In this document: positions 1-12,194 of the stretch, one piece after another
Layout of the letters: each line of letters begins with the position of its first letter
How positions within the stretch are numbered: the stretch's first letter is position 1
Assembly: GCA_029582265.1 (NCBI GenBank)
Contig: CM055816.1
Span: 82,702,472 to 82,766,471, forward strand
Reading direction: 5' to 3'
Source: Zoroaster sp. YZ-2022
Taxonomy: Eukaryota > Echinodermata > Asteroidea > Forcipulatida > Zoroasteridae
DNA length: 64,000 nucleotides
The notes under the pieces: generated by a model
What the model saw: the letters and a program-made list of their open reading frames with translations, nothing else
Told to the model about the DNA's origin: nothing
Databases searched by the model: none
Made by a program: the position numbers and the translations under genes

Positions 1-2897
1 ATTTAACTCCGCCTACATTTTTTCGATTCAATTCGATTCAAATTTAATAAAATGTAATTTCCCTTTATAAACCTAGAATTTTCGATTCTATTCACTATCC
101 ATCCTGATATTTTTTGGTTGATTTTTAATCAAACAGAATAAATCAGTTTTTAATTGTTTTTATTATCAGTTAAATCTCAAAATATATTCCTATATTACAC
201 TGATAACTTTAGAGATTCATTATAAACTGTGATGTTGAATAATATGTAATGTTCTCAGTGCATGTGTATGCAACACATTGTTTGTCCATAGAGATGAGGT
301 TTGTACATGTATTAAATTTACCTTGATTATTTCTTCATGAAACTGAAAGTGACTGTTCAAAATACAACTTCACATATACAATAATAATCGTTACCACTAA
401 GACATATCTATTATTGACGAAATATGACATTCTAATATATCAAGCACATTGATTGTAAGCAAAATGGTTGAGAAAAGATTAAATAAGACTGTATGTCTTC
501 TAAGAGGTCATGAATATTCGTCCCTTTTAATTAATTTGAACTGCAAAATATATAGCTGTGTCCATATAGACACTATAGTCAGAAGGCCAATGTTGTACAT
601 ACAAAAACAAATAATTGGTGATCGTCCTTAAAAAAACAAAAATCAGGGAGTTTTTTCTTTGTGGTCACACTACCATCCATACCCATATGCATATGATTCT
701 CCATATAATGGGTTTAGAGGAGGATGGGAGGAATTTGTACCAATTTAAAAAACGTGCACGTGTATCCATTTACCTGAACTTAAATATCTCCAAAACCGCT
801 TAAGGTCAAGGGGAGGGAGATGGGCCTGTGCGGGAGGGGGAGGACGTTATTGGTAGAAAGCAATCGGATCGGGCAAGGACTATCACCAATCACTCATTTT
901 TTCTCGGTTCGGAAAACTTATTAAATTTCTAACAAACAAAGACAAATCACCTCTGATTGTTATAGATAATTATGTATGATATCAGGTTATCATAATTGTT
1001 ATACAATGTATTGCCAGTTATCAGCTAAACTAACAAATTGATATTTTTAGTCCGTTCATTCTGCATGTATTGTTAAGTTGAGCACGCCCTCTTTGGTCGA
1101 CTTTAATATCAACTAAAATATCGCATAAAAAGCAATCCAATTAAACTTTTAAATTACACAATCTGAATTTGAATAAATATTTTGTCATTCCATTGTCTCA
1201 AACGTTTTTGTTATTCTTGTTTTTTTCTCCGGCGTGCGTTTTCGTCAAACTTCATAATGGAAGGTTCATCAAAATTGGTAATAATCAGATTATTAAAATA
1301 AATAAAATGGATCTAAATGGTAATACATGTACTTGGTGTAAATTTGGTAAAGTATCAGTCATCCTTATTCCGTTTAAAATACTTTTATCTTAGAGAATAC
1401 AGGAATTGTAATATATTGAAATTACATAAAGTTGCCGGCTGGCAAAATGTTTAAAAACATTAAAAGCATTTGGGTTTTTTCCCTATTTTTCCCCCATTTT
1501 TCTTATAAGTGCTCTGTGAAAGTTTCAGCTGAAATAGTTCACAATTTTATGAGATATTTGAGAAAACGCACATTATTTTGTACCGCAAACCAATATGGCT
1601 TCACGCGCTTAGAAAACAATCGCCACAATGACGTAGTTCTCAGGATAATGGTATACCTCTACGAACTTCACATCTGGTAAGCTTTTAGATTATAATTTAG
1701 TGAACCTTGCTTTTAAAGCCACATGTTTTTGGGTAAAAAAAGATGATCTTTGTATGAATTCATTCAATGATTTATCAGAAAGAACATCCTGCCATCAATT
1801 CCTAATCGAATTATATCGATTATATAGACCTCAACTTTTATTGACCTCCATCTCCAGTGACAACATTCCTGTGTAATCTACTCAAAGATACTTTCACCAG
1901 TTATTCTTTTTAAATTACCCTTTTCCTTGCAGACAGGCAAACAAATCATCAGATGTATGTTTTAATGTAATAAAATTACTAAATGAATTGATGGTGTACC
2001 GTCATAACTTCATTTAGGCAATGAATTACTGTTAAACCATGCTTTTTGACGTTTTTGTGAAGTATTTACTGAAACTGTTTTCCCCCTTTCTTTCGGTGAA
2101 ACAAAAATATTGCTGGGAATCACCGGTGAACGGGGCAAACTCTTGATGCTGTGCAATATACTATATTTCATTTAAATAAAAGCACACGAGTGTCTCTATA
2201 ACAATCACTTCTAAACTGATTTCGAGATTTAAATCCTCAAAAAATAACGTGTTTTTCACAATTCATTTTGAAGGTGTGTTTTCTTAAAAGTTAAAGTTAT
2301 TGTTCCATTTTTTTTCTGCATGTAATTACCAGATTCTTTTCAAATATTATAATCAATTTGTATCTTTCAGAAATATTACAAAGTCATCTTGGAAATAAAA
2401 TCAGATTTTTTTAATTTTCAAGTTAATCTGATTTAAATCTCGAAAAAATAAATGCAATTTATACCATACACATGAACACTGTACTTATTCATTTAATAAT
2501 TATGATCTTTTAAACAGTAAATTATAGATCTCTGATCTCTTCAGTAACGCTTTTGGTGGTGGAGTTATTGAGCGCCTGTCATATCACAATTATGTTGTTT
2601 CACAGCCATACTTGAAATGTACATTACTGGAAAGATTTACAAGTACATACGCCAGGTATATACCTTTATCACCTGCGGTCATCTTTGTCAGGTAAAGCAT
2701 ACTAGTGACCAGACTATTTTTCCTTCTAGCCTCGGCTTGGTTACGTGGTTTTGTATTGAAGAAAAACAAAATGGTTGTACCATGATAAGTCTATTGGTCT
2801 TTGTTCTAATATCAATGTCACCTGACTTCTTTGTTAACATTTCAACTAGTTTTATATCAATATTTCCAGCCTACATCTCTTGCAATAAAATGACAGA

Positions 2898-2943
2898 CGC
2901 CCAATATCGCCCAATCACGCCCAATCACGCCCAATCACGCCCA
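2898..2943 (+). repeat. 11-bp minisatellite, four copies
   Basis: Tandem copies of CGCCCAATCAC, the first one variant. The matching position of arm B (around 37970) holds a single unit, so the array expanded after, or contracted since, the duplication. Confidence 0.85.
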
Positions 2944-3099
2944 ACAATGGCGCTGTGTCACCTTCAATCGCAACATTGTGCATCTGGCTCTCATAAATGA
3001 ACCAAACGATATGAAATGCCATTGATAGAATAAATTCATGATTAATTTCATTAATAATTTCATTAATATATTTTATGTAATAAAAATTACATAAAAATC

Positions 3100-3446
3100 C
3101 AATTGCATGGTTACTCACGTTACATTGTGAGGTTTTGGGCTCACTCTTAATGTCATAATATTTATTTCACTCATCAGTTTTTGTCACAGTAGTTGCATTA
3201 TACCCAGACCTTACTTCAGTGCTATATGTACGCTATATAAGACAAACGGCGACATTTTATGTATGTCAGAAAAATGTAACGTCAGTTACCAACATTGTTC
3301 TCTTATAATAGCGTCAGTTACCAGCATTGTTCTCTTATATAGCGTACATTATTAGAAATTTCTGAAATTATTTCTTTGTGCCGGTCTGGGTATAATGCAA
3401 CTACTGTGAAAAAAAGAGTAATGTAACGTGAGTAACCATGGAATTG
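3100..3446. mobile_element. Palindromic MITE
   Basis: Terminal inverted repeats of about 27 bp: the left end begins CAATTGCATGGTTACTCACG and the reverse complement of the right end begins CAATTCCATGGTTACTCACG. A second, inner pair contains AGTTGCATTATACCCAGACC (3193 onward) and its complement near 3390. The centre has a short duplication of a cgtcagttaccarcattg segment. There is no coding capacity. A diverged copy sits at the corresponding place of arm B (37506-37860), so it inserted before the duplication. The target-site duplication is not clear and the superfamily is unknown. Confidence 0.7.
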
Positions 3447-4386
3447 CCCCTTTTATTAGGTTTCACTGTTAATTAATGTTGTTTTCATATAGATGTTAAA
3501 CTGCATTTGTTCTCTATGTGTGAAACCTCCTAGAAAGTATTTTTTTTTCAAACAGGCTGTGAAAAAAAAACTTTTCAACAACAATAATCCCTTCGTGAAA
3601 AAGCTCAAACCAGAAAACGGTTTATTTTGCCAACACAACTTTCTAAACTGTCCTTTTGTGAAAACGCACTGAAAAATGTTGTCCAAATAAAATGTGTGCA
3701 AAACCAGGAAATGTACGGGTACCAGGTTCAAGACACTTCAATTGTGCATGGCTTTGTACACACCAATGACCGATTGGTGCAACTGTTGTTTTTGTTATTA
3801 AATGTTTCAAAGGTCACTTTAACATAAGAAAATACATATTTTATGCTTTTAAAACAGTATCTACATGTATAAAAATGATTTGTGTTTATAGTTGAACCCA
3901 CTGCATACAAATTTAAAACCTAGTGTTTTTTATGCTTGGTTTTTGGAGCATTTTCTTGCTTAATATTTGCCATAACTAAATACATAGTGACATGGATGTG
4001 GTTATGACTGCTGTTGGTGCATAAGTCTGTTTGTGTGATTTTTTTCCTGTTTTACGTTTTGCGTAAATCTTTTTCAGTCATGCATACAACATAACTGAAA
4101 CACAAGATTATGTAAGAAATCCTTTCAGTGATGATTACTATAGGCAAACAAATCAAACGAAAATAAAACAGCATCTGCTGAAATAATGAATTTCAGCAGA
4201 TGAATTTTCTGTCAAAATTTTATCAGAGCAAAAACAGATTCAACCACTCAACAGAAATGTTTAAATACACCACAACATTAAATGAATCCTGTGTAGCGGA
4301 TTTGTTTGTATGCCACTGTTCACTGTTTGATGTCCATACCATGAATCCCACCTAATGCCCTGATACTCGTTAGTCTATTCAACCAT

Positions 4387-4661
4387 TCAACAGTAAATTC
4401 CATTATAGTTTAAGACTCCGTTGCCGCAGCGGATTATTGTCATTTTACTCTTCACTATTTGATGCACATCCCATGTATTCCATCTAATGCCGCTGGGGTA
4501 TTCACCATTAAGTGTATCAGATGTAGGATTGCCCCCTGGACAACGATTAAACCACCAACCTCCTTGTAATAACCCTGCACAATTAGAGCCAGGATCCTTA
4601 TCATTGTCTCTGTCGTATGTTGAGAACTGTAGACCACGTAATGACTGAAGAGGTTGTGTAC
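4387..4661 (-). CDS. Fibrinogen-related protein, terminal exon
   Basis: Last exon of a secreted-type FReD (fibrinogen C-terminal domain) gene. FReDs bind acetylated sugars or other ligands and occur in ficolins, tenascins, angiopoietins and many invertebrate lectins. Visible here: the calcium-site core FSTYDRDND, then a cysteine pair spaced as in the family (NCAGLLQGGWWFNRC), LNGEYPSGIRWNTWD, and an IVKSKMTI strand matching the usual SLKKTEMKIR end, then a stop at 4387. The exon opens after a good acceptor (tttttcctgtcaag) in phase 1, which matches the phase-1 donor of the exon at 11921-12194. The intron upstream holds an RTE LINE about 90 bp away. Reading is open and key residues are intact, so this copy looks functional, unlike its inverted copy at 36243. 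The precise FReD subfamily cannot be told without the N-terminal exons. Confidence 0.82.
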
Positions 4662-4774
4662 CTTGACAGGAAAAAAACAAAAACATAATTATGTCAATTA
4701 ATGAGTAAAGTTCTATAATATTATGTGTTTTGTGTATTGCTCGTTGCATTTCATCATCATCATCATCATCAAGG

Positions 4775-5519
4775 CTATAGTTCATCCATTTGTTGGACAA
4801 AGCCCTCCTCATAAAACTTCCATTTGTCTCTCTCTCTAGCCACTCTTGTCCATGTTGCCGTGCCCATGTGTGCTGTTATGTCATCTCTCCATCTTTTCTT
4901 TTGCCGTCCTCTCTTTCTCTTGCCTGTTCTAGGCTGCCATTCTGTCAATCGCCTAGTCCACCTGTTGTCCTGGACCCTTAACACATGGCCTGCCCATCTC
5001 CATTTGGTCTCCTTTATCTTTTCAATGATGTCCTTGACTTTTGTTTTCTCTCGTATTTTGTTATGGTTAACTTGATCCCGTATTGTTAAATGTACCATTT
5101 TTCTCCATGGCTCTCTGTGTTGTTATCAATTTGTTGTTCAGCTCATTTGTTGTAGTCCATGTTTCTGCTCCATAAGTCATGGTTGTTAGGATGCATTGGT
5201 TGTACACTCTTCTTCGAAGTGACATTGCTATGTTGTTGTCGGTCAATATGTCTTTGTACATGCCAAAACTTCTCCAACCTGCTTTGATTCTCGACATAAT
5301 TTCTTCTCTCGATGTGTCTTTCATTCTTAGAGTTTGGCCCAGGTATTTGTAATTTTCCACCTTCTCTAGTTTATGGTTTTCAATGACAATATCTATGTTT
5401 GTGTCAAAGTTTGTCATGTATTTAGTTTTATCCTTGTGCATTGTTAGACCCACTTGTTTGCTTTCTCTGCTTAGTTTGGTTAGCTGTTCCTCCATATCTT
5501 CTACTGATGTTGTAACCAA
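4775..5519 (-). pseudogene. RTE LINE reverse transcriptase, C-terminal half
   Basis: Two overlapping open frames (5067-5519 and 4775-5098) continue the RT. The first carries the thumb segment: LGQTLRMKDTSREEIMSRI, GWRSFGMYKDI, a RRRVYNQCILTTMTYGAETW block. The second carries KWRWAGHVLRVQDNRWTRRL and GRQKKRWRDDI, the usual RTE C-terminus. The catalytic FADD is encoded just upstream (about 5530-5541) in the register of the first frame. A frameshift within an A/T-run near 5095 separates the two pieces. Confidence 0.8.
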
Positions 5520-5539
5520 AGCTACATCGTCGGCAAATC

Positions 5540-6481
5540 TTAGGTCTGTGAGTTTTCTCCATCAATATCCATTCCCTTTTCTTCCAGATGTGATTTTTTA
5601 AACACCTCCTCCAATGCCGCTGTGAAAAGCTTTGGGGATATTGTATCTCCTTGTCGTACCCCTCTCTTTATTTTCACTTCTTTTGAGACATCTTTATCGA
5701 TGTGGATCGTGGCAGTAGCATTTGTATATATGTCCTGAAAGATGCTGATATAGCCTTCATGTATTCCCACTTTTCTCAAGGCGTTGAACATGTCTTTGTG
5801 TTCGATGGAATCAAATGCCTTCTGGTAATCAACAAAACCCAGACAGAGGTCTAGCTGGTATTCATTTGACTTTTCTATCAGTTGATTTATAGCCTGTAAG
5901 TGGTCCATTGTGGAATACCCTGCTCTAAATCCTGCTTGTTCTCTGGGTTGATTTTCATCTAGAGTTGCCTTTATTCTGTTCTGGATTACCTTGGTGAATA
6001 ACTTGTACATATGAGAAAGAAGACTGATTGGGCGGTAGTTCTTTATATCTGCCTTGTCTCCTTTTTTATGCAAGAGTATAATTTTTGCCTCCTTCCATTT
6101 TGATGGTATCTTCTTAATCTCTAGTATCTGGTTGAATAATGTTACTAATTGTGTTTTTATCTCATCCCCTCCTAACTTTATAATGTCACTAGTAATGTCA
6201 TCTATCCCTGCTGCTTTGTTTTCCTTCATTTGGTCAACAGCCTCCTGAACTTCACTTGGTATTATTGGTGGTAGTTCTCCTTCCTCCATCGAGTACTCTT
6301 CATTAGCATCATCACCATCTTGTGTTGAGTTGTACAAATCCTGGTAGAAGTCTGAGCAAATGTTAAGTATTTCTGCTCTATCGGCTGTTAGTGTCCCATC
6401 TGCTTGTTTTAGTTGGCTAATTCTGGTTTTCTTGCACTCCATTTTGGTGATCTGTTTTGGTCCTTTCCCCTTTTCTAGCAT
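5540..6481 (-). pseudogene. RTE LINE reverse transcriptase, N-terminal half
   Basis: 313-codon open frame. RT blocks in order: KAAGIDDITSDIIK, WKEAKIILLHKKGDKADI, NYRPISLLSHMYKLFTKV, QAGFRAGYSTMDHLQAI, the A block LGFVDYQKAFDSIEH with the catalytic Asp, and RGVRQGDTISPKLFTAALEE. The frame breaks at DGENSQT and stops; one base missing in an A-run near 5555 would restore the register in which the FADD box reads. The start of this frame is not a real initiation site; it is the continuation of the endonuclease polyprotein. Confidence 0.85.
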
Positions 6482-6509
6482 TGTTTGGATCTGTTGGAAT
6501 TTCCTTCGT

Positions 6510-7781
6510 CTATTCCTTTGTCTGCGTTTCTTTTTTAACGGTTTTTACTGTTTCTGTATATTCTACCTTCTCGGCTGTTGTTTTTGTCATCAGTTTTCTT
6601 AGTGCCTTTCTCCTTCTATCTAGATCCTCTATCTCACTGTCCTCTCTTGATTTTTGTTCCTTTTTCTTCTTTGATGGTGCTAGATTTGTGGCTTCTTCCA
6701 GCAATACTGTAGTCAGTTGGTCGTACCTGTTATCAATATCCAATTCTTCCATCTCTAACCCTGCAAATCGGTTTTTCAATTTCAGTTGGAATTCTTCTTT
6801 CTTTTCTTTCAGTTTCAGGATGTTAGTTCCACTCTTCCGTTTCTTGTTTATGAATTTGAGTCTGGCAAGTTTCTTGCTGATACAGATGTTTGCTCGTACC
6901 ATTCGATGGTCACTTGCAATATCAACATTGGTTATAACTTCACAGTTTTTTACTATTCCACTCTGGCTGCAAAGTATATAATCTATTTGATTTCTTGTGG
7001 TTCCATTTGGACTCTCCCATGTCCAATATCGGTTTTTGGCCTTCTTGAAATATGTGTTTGTCACTTTTAGCTTTTGTTCTGCAGCAAACTCCAGAAGTCT
7101 TTCTCCTCTTTTGTTTCTTTCCCCAGTTCCAAATTTTCCCATGATAAACTCTTCTCCTGCTTCACGTCTTCCTATCTTTGCATTGAAGTCCCCCATTATT
7201 ATTGTGTATTTTCCTCTATTTTCCAAAAAGGCCTTGTTGATATCTTCATAAAAAGCCTCTATTACTTCATCATCGTAATCGCTGGTAGGTGCATATACCT
7301 GTATAATGCACATGTGGTCTTTGCCTGATAATTGGATGATCATAGCAACAACTCTGTTTGAGTAACTCTTAACTTCCTTTACAAAGTTTTTGAATTTTGA
7401 GTGGATGAGAAATCCTATTCCCTTTGCTTGTTTGTCTGTTTCTGTTTTGCCCTTATTGTATAGCCAATCTCCTCCTTTAAGTTCTATGACTCCTTCTCCT
7501 TCCCTCTTGGTCTCTGCCAATCCAATTACATCCCATTTGAAACCATTGAGATTTTCTATTAGACTTTCCAAACTTTCTTCTGTCCTTAATGTCCTTACAT
7601 TATATATACATATATTTAGAGTTTGTCCAGTTTTATGACTCTTTTCCGTCTTACATCCTCCATTCGGCTTTAGCTGCAAGTCTTCATACTTGAAGGATTT
7701 CCCTTCCGAGCGTTTTCTGGTCAAGCTTTGTTGCCCGTTTTGGCCAAGGGCGGTACGGCCTCTCTTTTTAACTTCTGTCAT
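6510..7781 (-). pseudogene. RTE LINE endonuclease portion
   Basis: 423-codon open frame starting MTEVKKRGRTALGQ. After a basic N-terminus of about 50 residues comes an APE-type endonuclease: NICIYNVRTLRTEESL (strand 1), WDVIGLAETKREGEG with the catalytic Glu, YAPTSDYDDEV, the GDFNAKIG motif, RNQIDYILC and ASDHRMV with the terminal Asp-His pair. All core catalytic motifs of the family are present. It nicks target DNA to prime reverse transcription. The frame then enters a lysine/glutamate-rich linker and stops at 6510; the RT frame resumes in another register, so a one-base shift near 6530 has cut the original protein. Confidence 0.85.
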
Positions 7782-8454
7782 ATTTTATGAGGGGTTGTTG
7801 CCTTATACTGACACGCTGGCAGGGCGTGTTGTCAGTAGAGGTTTCTGTCAGGGTTACCTCACCCTTAGTCTCACTGATGTTAGTTGGACTGTCAATCGGC
7901 TTGTTCGCCAGGTTACTCCACTAACCTTTTGACATAGACTGATTGACAAAGCTGCTTAGGTGGTGTGCAGTGTTCACTGTTGTTAACCCAGACAGGATCT
8001 GGAGGCTATATGGTACTACCACCCGGCATGGGAATGAGCTGGCTGTTCACTCCTCTAAATCCTCCCAGATGGAGTGGATATCAGTATACCTCTGACAATC
8101 AGGATACAAAGTAACCTTATTGAAGTTTTTAAACGTTTTAAGCCTTTTTGTTCTTCATCTAAACAGATGTTTTTTTGAAAAAAAATAGTTCCCAAAATGA
8201 ATGAATTTATAATGTCTAATATTAGGTTTGCCGGGGGACGGGAGACATGTCCCCCAATATTTATCACGGGGACGGTAATGGTAATGTCCTCCAATAATTG
8301 TCGTCTCTCTAATTTGTTTTATTCAGAGCAGACAAATAATACTATTATTCAATTGTTTTGTTGCTATTACAGACACCCGTATCAGCGTAGTTAGGCCATT
8401 TTGTTTCCATAAATTATTCCGTTCCCATTGTGGGCACACTACACTAGTAGCCTA

Positions 8455-8502
8455 AAATGGGTGGGGGAGGGGTGGCGTGGGGTGGGGGTTGGGGTGGGGT
8501 CA
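8455..8502 (+). repeat. G-rich tract
   Basis: A run of GGGG blocks separated by one to four bases (around tgggggttggggtggggtc), adjacent to the left TIR of the 8585 transposon. It could form a G-quadruplex. I see no gene in it. Confidence 0.6.
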
Positions 8503-8584
8503 TTGGTCCAACTCCGTACCATCCCCTCAATCATAACAAATCGCTGCCACTGGCTTTGTGTATTGCTAACTGCCTTTGTCAGCA

Positions 8585-11573
8585 GCTCGGCCCTCATATG
8601 GCAAAACAATGCAAGTCGAAAATAGGCATTTTGAGAAAAACGACATCAAAGTTTGGAAATCTTCCATTTCCAACAACAGCAGTTGACTCTTTTAGTTTGT
8701 GTACAGTACTATTGTGGCTTATTTCTTAAAAGCCTGTAAAAAATTCACTGGAAAAAAATGAATATTTGTTTTGTTATTAATATTTTAGCAAGGTTACTTT
8801 GTTTTACCTTTAAAATATTGCTAATATGTTAAGTAAATTATCTCATAGGAAAACAAAATATCTTGTGTTGGTAGCAATTCAAGATTGCTTTTTTTATATT
8901 ATTTATGGCAAAACAATGCATCTCACATTAGAAAAACACAAAATATTATTCTTTTCTGTGAACTTTAATGGCAAAACAATGCATCTTATTTTAGATAACG
9001 TAAAATAATCATTCTTAATTCATTATTACCTGGCAAAAAAAAACATGTTTGCTTAGTCTAAACGCAGATAAACGCATTTCACGGCAGAACGATGCATCTT
9101 ATTTTCAAGTAATTTACAGTCAATGTATTTAATATTAAGAAACTGGAACATTTTATCGCACGATTTACTTGATTTTTTGTACGTAAAAACATTTTCTTTG
9201 AAAAAGGACAGAATTAATAAAATAAAGGTTGAGCAACAGTAAATAAAAAACAAAGTTGTCCCAGGTGCGCTGAATCTATAGATAGTTGTTACCCATATGA
9301 TTTTCCAAAGACTTGACTTAATGTAATATTTTTAGTTTTGCAAAATGTGCTAAAAATTACATCCAACTTGGTAAGAAATAGGCCCACTCTTTTCAAAATT
9401 GGATGTATTGGCCAATCTTTAAAAAAAAAAGAGCAAAGAGAAGAAAATATCAGAACACAAAACACAATAAATTCCATTTAACTGCTTTATTTTAACCCTG
9501 TAGAAAATAATTCATTTAAAAGTACGATATATACTAATACAGTGTACATATTTGTTAATAAGCAGGAAAATGATTGGTTATAATCGTAAACTCGTAATAT
9601 TCTACTATATTAAATTTCTGGGCATTTCCACAATAAAGGGGTATAACATAACTTTTTTAATGAGATATGAAAGGATACGATGGCATGCAATCAAGTATTT
9701 TGCCCAATGTGTCACGTACAAATTAAACTAGTGGCGGACAAAACTTATTGTCGTACATAGTTTAGGTGAAACTAATCATTTGAGAATAACTTCCTTGTGC
9801 ACCAAAGAACAACATTTCTGTCTATGTTACATACGTAAAGATCGTAAAGTTCTGTAACTTCTTAAACACATGTTACTTTTTTCTTATTTTTTGGCAAGCA
9901 AATCTTCAAAGGTTGCATCTTATGGAATCTTTAATGTGGAATATTCAGGTAACTTCATGTGGATTTTTACCCTTACGCTACCCCTTATGTTGTAACATTT
10001 AAGTACCAAGACTAGAATGGTAAATCCAATGAATGTTGTTAGCCTTTTTGTTTTCATTACATAGGTTTATACGTTCTTATTATGGATTACAGTTCAACTT
10101 CGAGATCTTCAGAAAGATCATTAACGCTCAAGTGATCATAGAATTCACGTTTGTATGTTGGCATACTGTTTGCCAGCTTCATGAGTTGTGTTTTTTCTTC
10201 TGTGGAATTCCTCTAGGGCCTTCCATTTTTGGAATTCCACTTAAGAGGTTTTCGCTTCGAATAACTGACTTCAACTCCCTCAGAGTAGTCTTCTTGAAGA
10301 TTTCTATTTCTTGAAACACAGATTCGTCATGAGATGACTTCACAAACATGTTCAGCGAGCCCCTTCTAAATTGTGCAACTTTGACGTTTTTAAGAAGTAC
10401 CTGTACCTTATCTCTTTGTCTGGTTTTTAAACAGAAACATGCTGTGATGGTCTATTGGAATGCATACCATGTGCTTACGGGATGAGTTAATCACATTAAC
10501 AAAGTCACGGAAGTCATGCACTTCTGCTTGACTGTTTAGTTTGCATGTGATATTGCCATGAACGCTGTCAGCTGGCATGAACGTATGACCTGGTTCGAGA
10601 TATTTCATGGTCAATGTGTTAGTGTTACAAAACACATCATTAACAACAAGGGGTAGAGCAGAAAACAATGTCCAATTTTTATTTTGTGAACAGCAATTAT
10701 CCGAGTAAAGGATCAATTCCTTCTTTTCCCTATTGTGCCTTATGAATTCCACACATGTGGTGGCAAGGTGCTCAGCTTTTCTACCAGCTTCTCCTTCATG
10801 CCATAAAATGCATGTTGCAGGGGCATTTTTCCCTGGACTGGCAATTAAACAGAACAAGCTTTCTTGAAAAGTAGTAATCTTTTGTGGGCAATTTTGGCAT
10901 ACAAATCGCTTTCTGCATATCAACCGTTGTAACTAATGCATTGTGTGCCAGTTAAGCCTGAGCTAAGCTAGGCCCTCTGGAGGCAGAACAGTGCATAACT
11001 TGTTGTGTGTAAGGCATAGTTTGTTTTATATGATTTTTTTCCTGTGGAATATCAAAGCATCTTAGAGATACATTGTTTTGCCATTAATTGAAAAAAAGCT
11101 GTATGGGACAGATAGAAACTAACTTATGATATATTTACGACAGTGGTTACGTTTTATGGTAAAATGATACATTTAAAAGATACAGCTTTCTGCCGAGTAA
11201 AATCATTACTCTATCAACAAATTCAATACAGCCAAAAAGACGTAACTCACTATAACCTTTCCTACCACATAAAACTGTCAGTATGAATGGTATTACCACG
11301 AAGCAGAAGACTATGATTAATACATGAAGTGTTTTGCCACGTAATGAAACCCCCCAAAAAACATTTATGTTAGAGATGCTGTGTTTTGCCAGACAAAAAC
11401 GTTTAAAAATGTCAAATGAGCCAAAAACAGATAGCTGTATCTCAGAAACGAAGCAACGTATGGAATGGAGACCCATCTAGAATTAAAGAGCGCCCTCAAC
11501 TTACCCAGAAAATGTCATGACCTCAAAACCACCAAAAATTGAGTTACATTGTTTTGCCATATGAGGGCCGAGC
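8585..11573 (-). mobile_element. TIR DNA transposon with subterminal repeats and DUF7869-like gene
   Basis: Near-perfect terminal inverted repeats of about 27-30 bp bound a 2989-bp element: both ends read inward GCTCGGCCCTCATATGGCAA and continue AACAATG. Variants of GGCAAAACAATGCATCT recur just inside the left end (8597, 8907, 8970, 9083) and inverted inside the right end (10983, 11075, 11330, 11385), a subterminal repeat array as in large cut-and-paste elements. A decayed minus-strand gene (10087-10923) lies inside. No convincing target-site duplication was found, so the superfamily is open. A 426-bp relative with similar TIRs is at 14917-15342. It lies in the FReD intron between exons 2 and 3. 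Confidence 0.75.
10087..10923 (-). pseudogene. DUF7869-like (RNase H-fold, transposase-type) protein, decayed
   Basis: The open frame 10408-10923 contains CILWHEGEAGRKAEHLATTC, then LILYSDNCCSQNKNWTLF, then KYLEPGHTFMPADSVHGNI. This SDN...QNKN / GHTxxxxDSVHG signature is what I recall from the DUF7869 family of uncharacterised, often transposon-borne metazoan proteins with a probable RNase H-like fold. After a stop (KNQTKR*) near 10408 another register continues the protein: VKVAQFRRGSLNMFVK, KMEGPRGIPQKKKHN and MPTYKREFYDHLSVND, ending at a stop at 10087. So at least one frameshift and a missing N-terminus. Assignment as the element's transposase is inference from its position between matched TIRs. 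Confidence 0.65.
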
Positions 11574-11920
11574 AAACCAAGTAACCTTTACAAAACATCA
11601 GGAAACGGAATACAACCAACAACATAAACCCTAAATCGAAATGTGTAATGTTTGAATCTAGCAGATGAAATTTGATGTTTTATTATTATTTGATAGTTTT
11701 TGCATTGCTCCATTTCAATAATTAAAGTAAACTCATCGAACATATTCATACATTTTTGGAGTTTTTAAAAATACATTTCAAGTATTGTTTTTTTGAATGC
11801 AATGCAAAAGGGATCAAACTCGTGACGAATTAATTTATATTTTTAAATTTCAACCAATCAGAGTAATGACCGTTAACAGTATGTGCCTGATCATTCTTCA
11901 AAAGTAAATTTGTTGCATAC

Positions 11921-12194
11921 CAATGTCATTGCCGTAGTACTCGCTTTGTGTCCCAATACTCAGTTCGTAATTGTCGTTGGAGGACATTATGCTGAAAGGC
12001 TTAATATACCGAACACCCCAGGTGCCATCTGTATCCGTCAGTCCCACACGTATCAACCATTCTCCATTTCTTGTCAGATGATGGAGTGCATCGTTTCCTA
12101 TCCAGTGGTCTGACATCAATGAGCCGAATCCGTCCTTGTACTCGTTCCAGCTTCGAGTGAAATTCTCAGACCCATCTTCTCGCCTCTGAATCAC
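11921..12194 (-). CDS. Fibrinogen-related protein, central exon
   Basis: Internal FReD exon, 274 bp. It follows a good acceptor (cttgtaatactgtag) and starts in phase 0 with VIQRREDGSENFTRSW, the hallmark of the fibrinogen C-terminal domain, continuing with WNEYKDGFG, DHWIGNDALHHLTR and a Y-G-rich end (EYYGNDI). The donor is tg|gtatgc at 11920, phase 1, matching the 4387-4661 exon. The joined junction reads YYGNDI-GTQPLQSLRG. Typical FReDs have FWLGNEKIHRLT here, so DHWIGNDALHHLT is a conservative variant. No stops or frameshifts. Confidence 0.85.

Larger units (their letters stand above)
1..4661. repeat. Arm A of a large inverted duplication
   Basis: The segment from the window edge through the terminal FReD exon recurs, reverse-complemented and diverged, at 36243-40456. 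Anchor matches by eye: the start (rich in cgattcaattcgattcaaa) pairs with about 40380-40456; 2880-3000 pairs with about 37900-38010; 680-900 with about 39365-39600; 3100-3446 with about 37506-37860; the FReD exon with 36243-36560. Arm A carries roughly 760 bp (about 925-1690) that is missing from arm B, and an expanded 11-bp repeat at 2898-2943. The left limit lies outside the window. I see no host gene in arm A other than the FReD exon; the short open frames here look like chance. Confidence 0.88.
4750..8085 (-). mobile_element. RTE-clade LINE, near full length, decayed
   Basis: Non-LTR retrotransposon in the FReD intron, transcribed on the minus strand like the host gene. An APE endonuclease is followed by a reverse transcriptase in a single-protein layout about 3.3 kb long, and the 3' end carries a (GAT)n tail (4750-4769), as in RTE elements. 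The 5' boundary near 8085 is approximate; 7785-8085 would be the 5' leader. At least three frameshifts (about 6530, 5545 and 5095) separate the coding pieces, so it cannot move on its own. Clade assignment rests on the GDFNAKIG and GVRQGDTISPKLF motifs and the C-terminal WAGHV region, recalled from RTE proteins rather than aligned. Confidence 0.85.

Noticed and set aside
6054..7932. Many plus-strand frames between 4790 and 7930
   Set aside because: Antisense shadows of the minus-strand RTE LINE.
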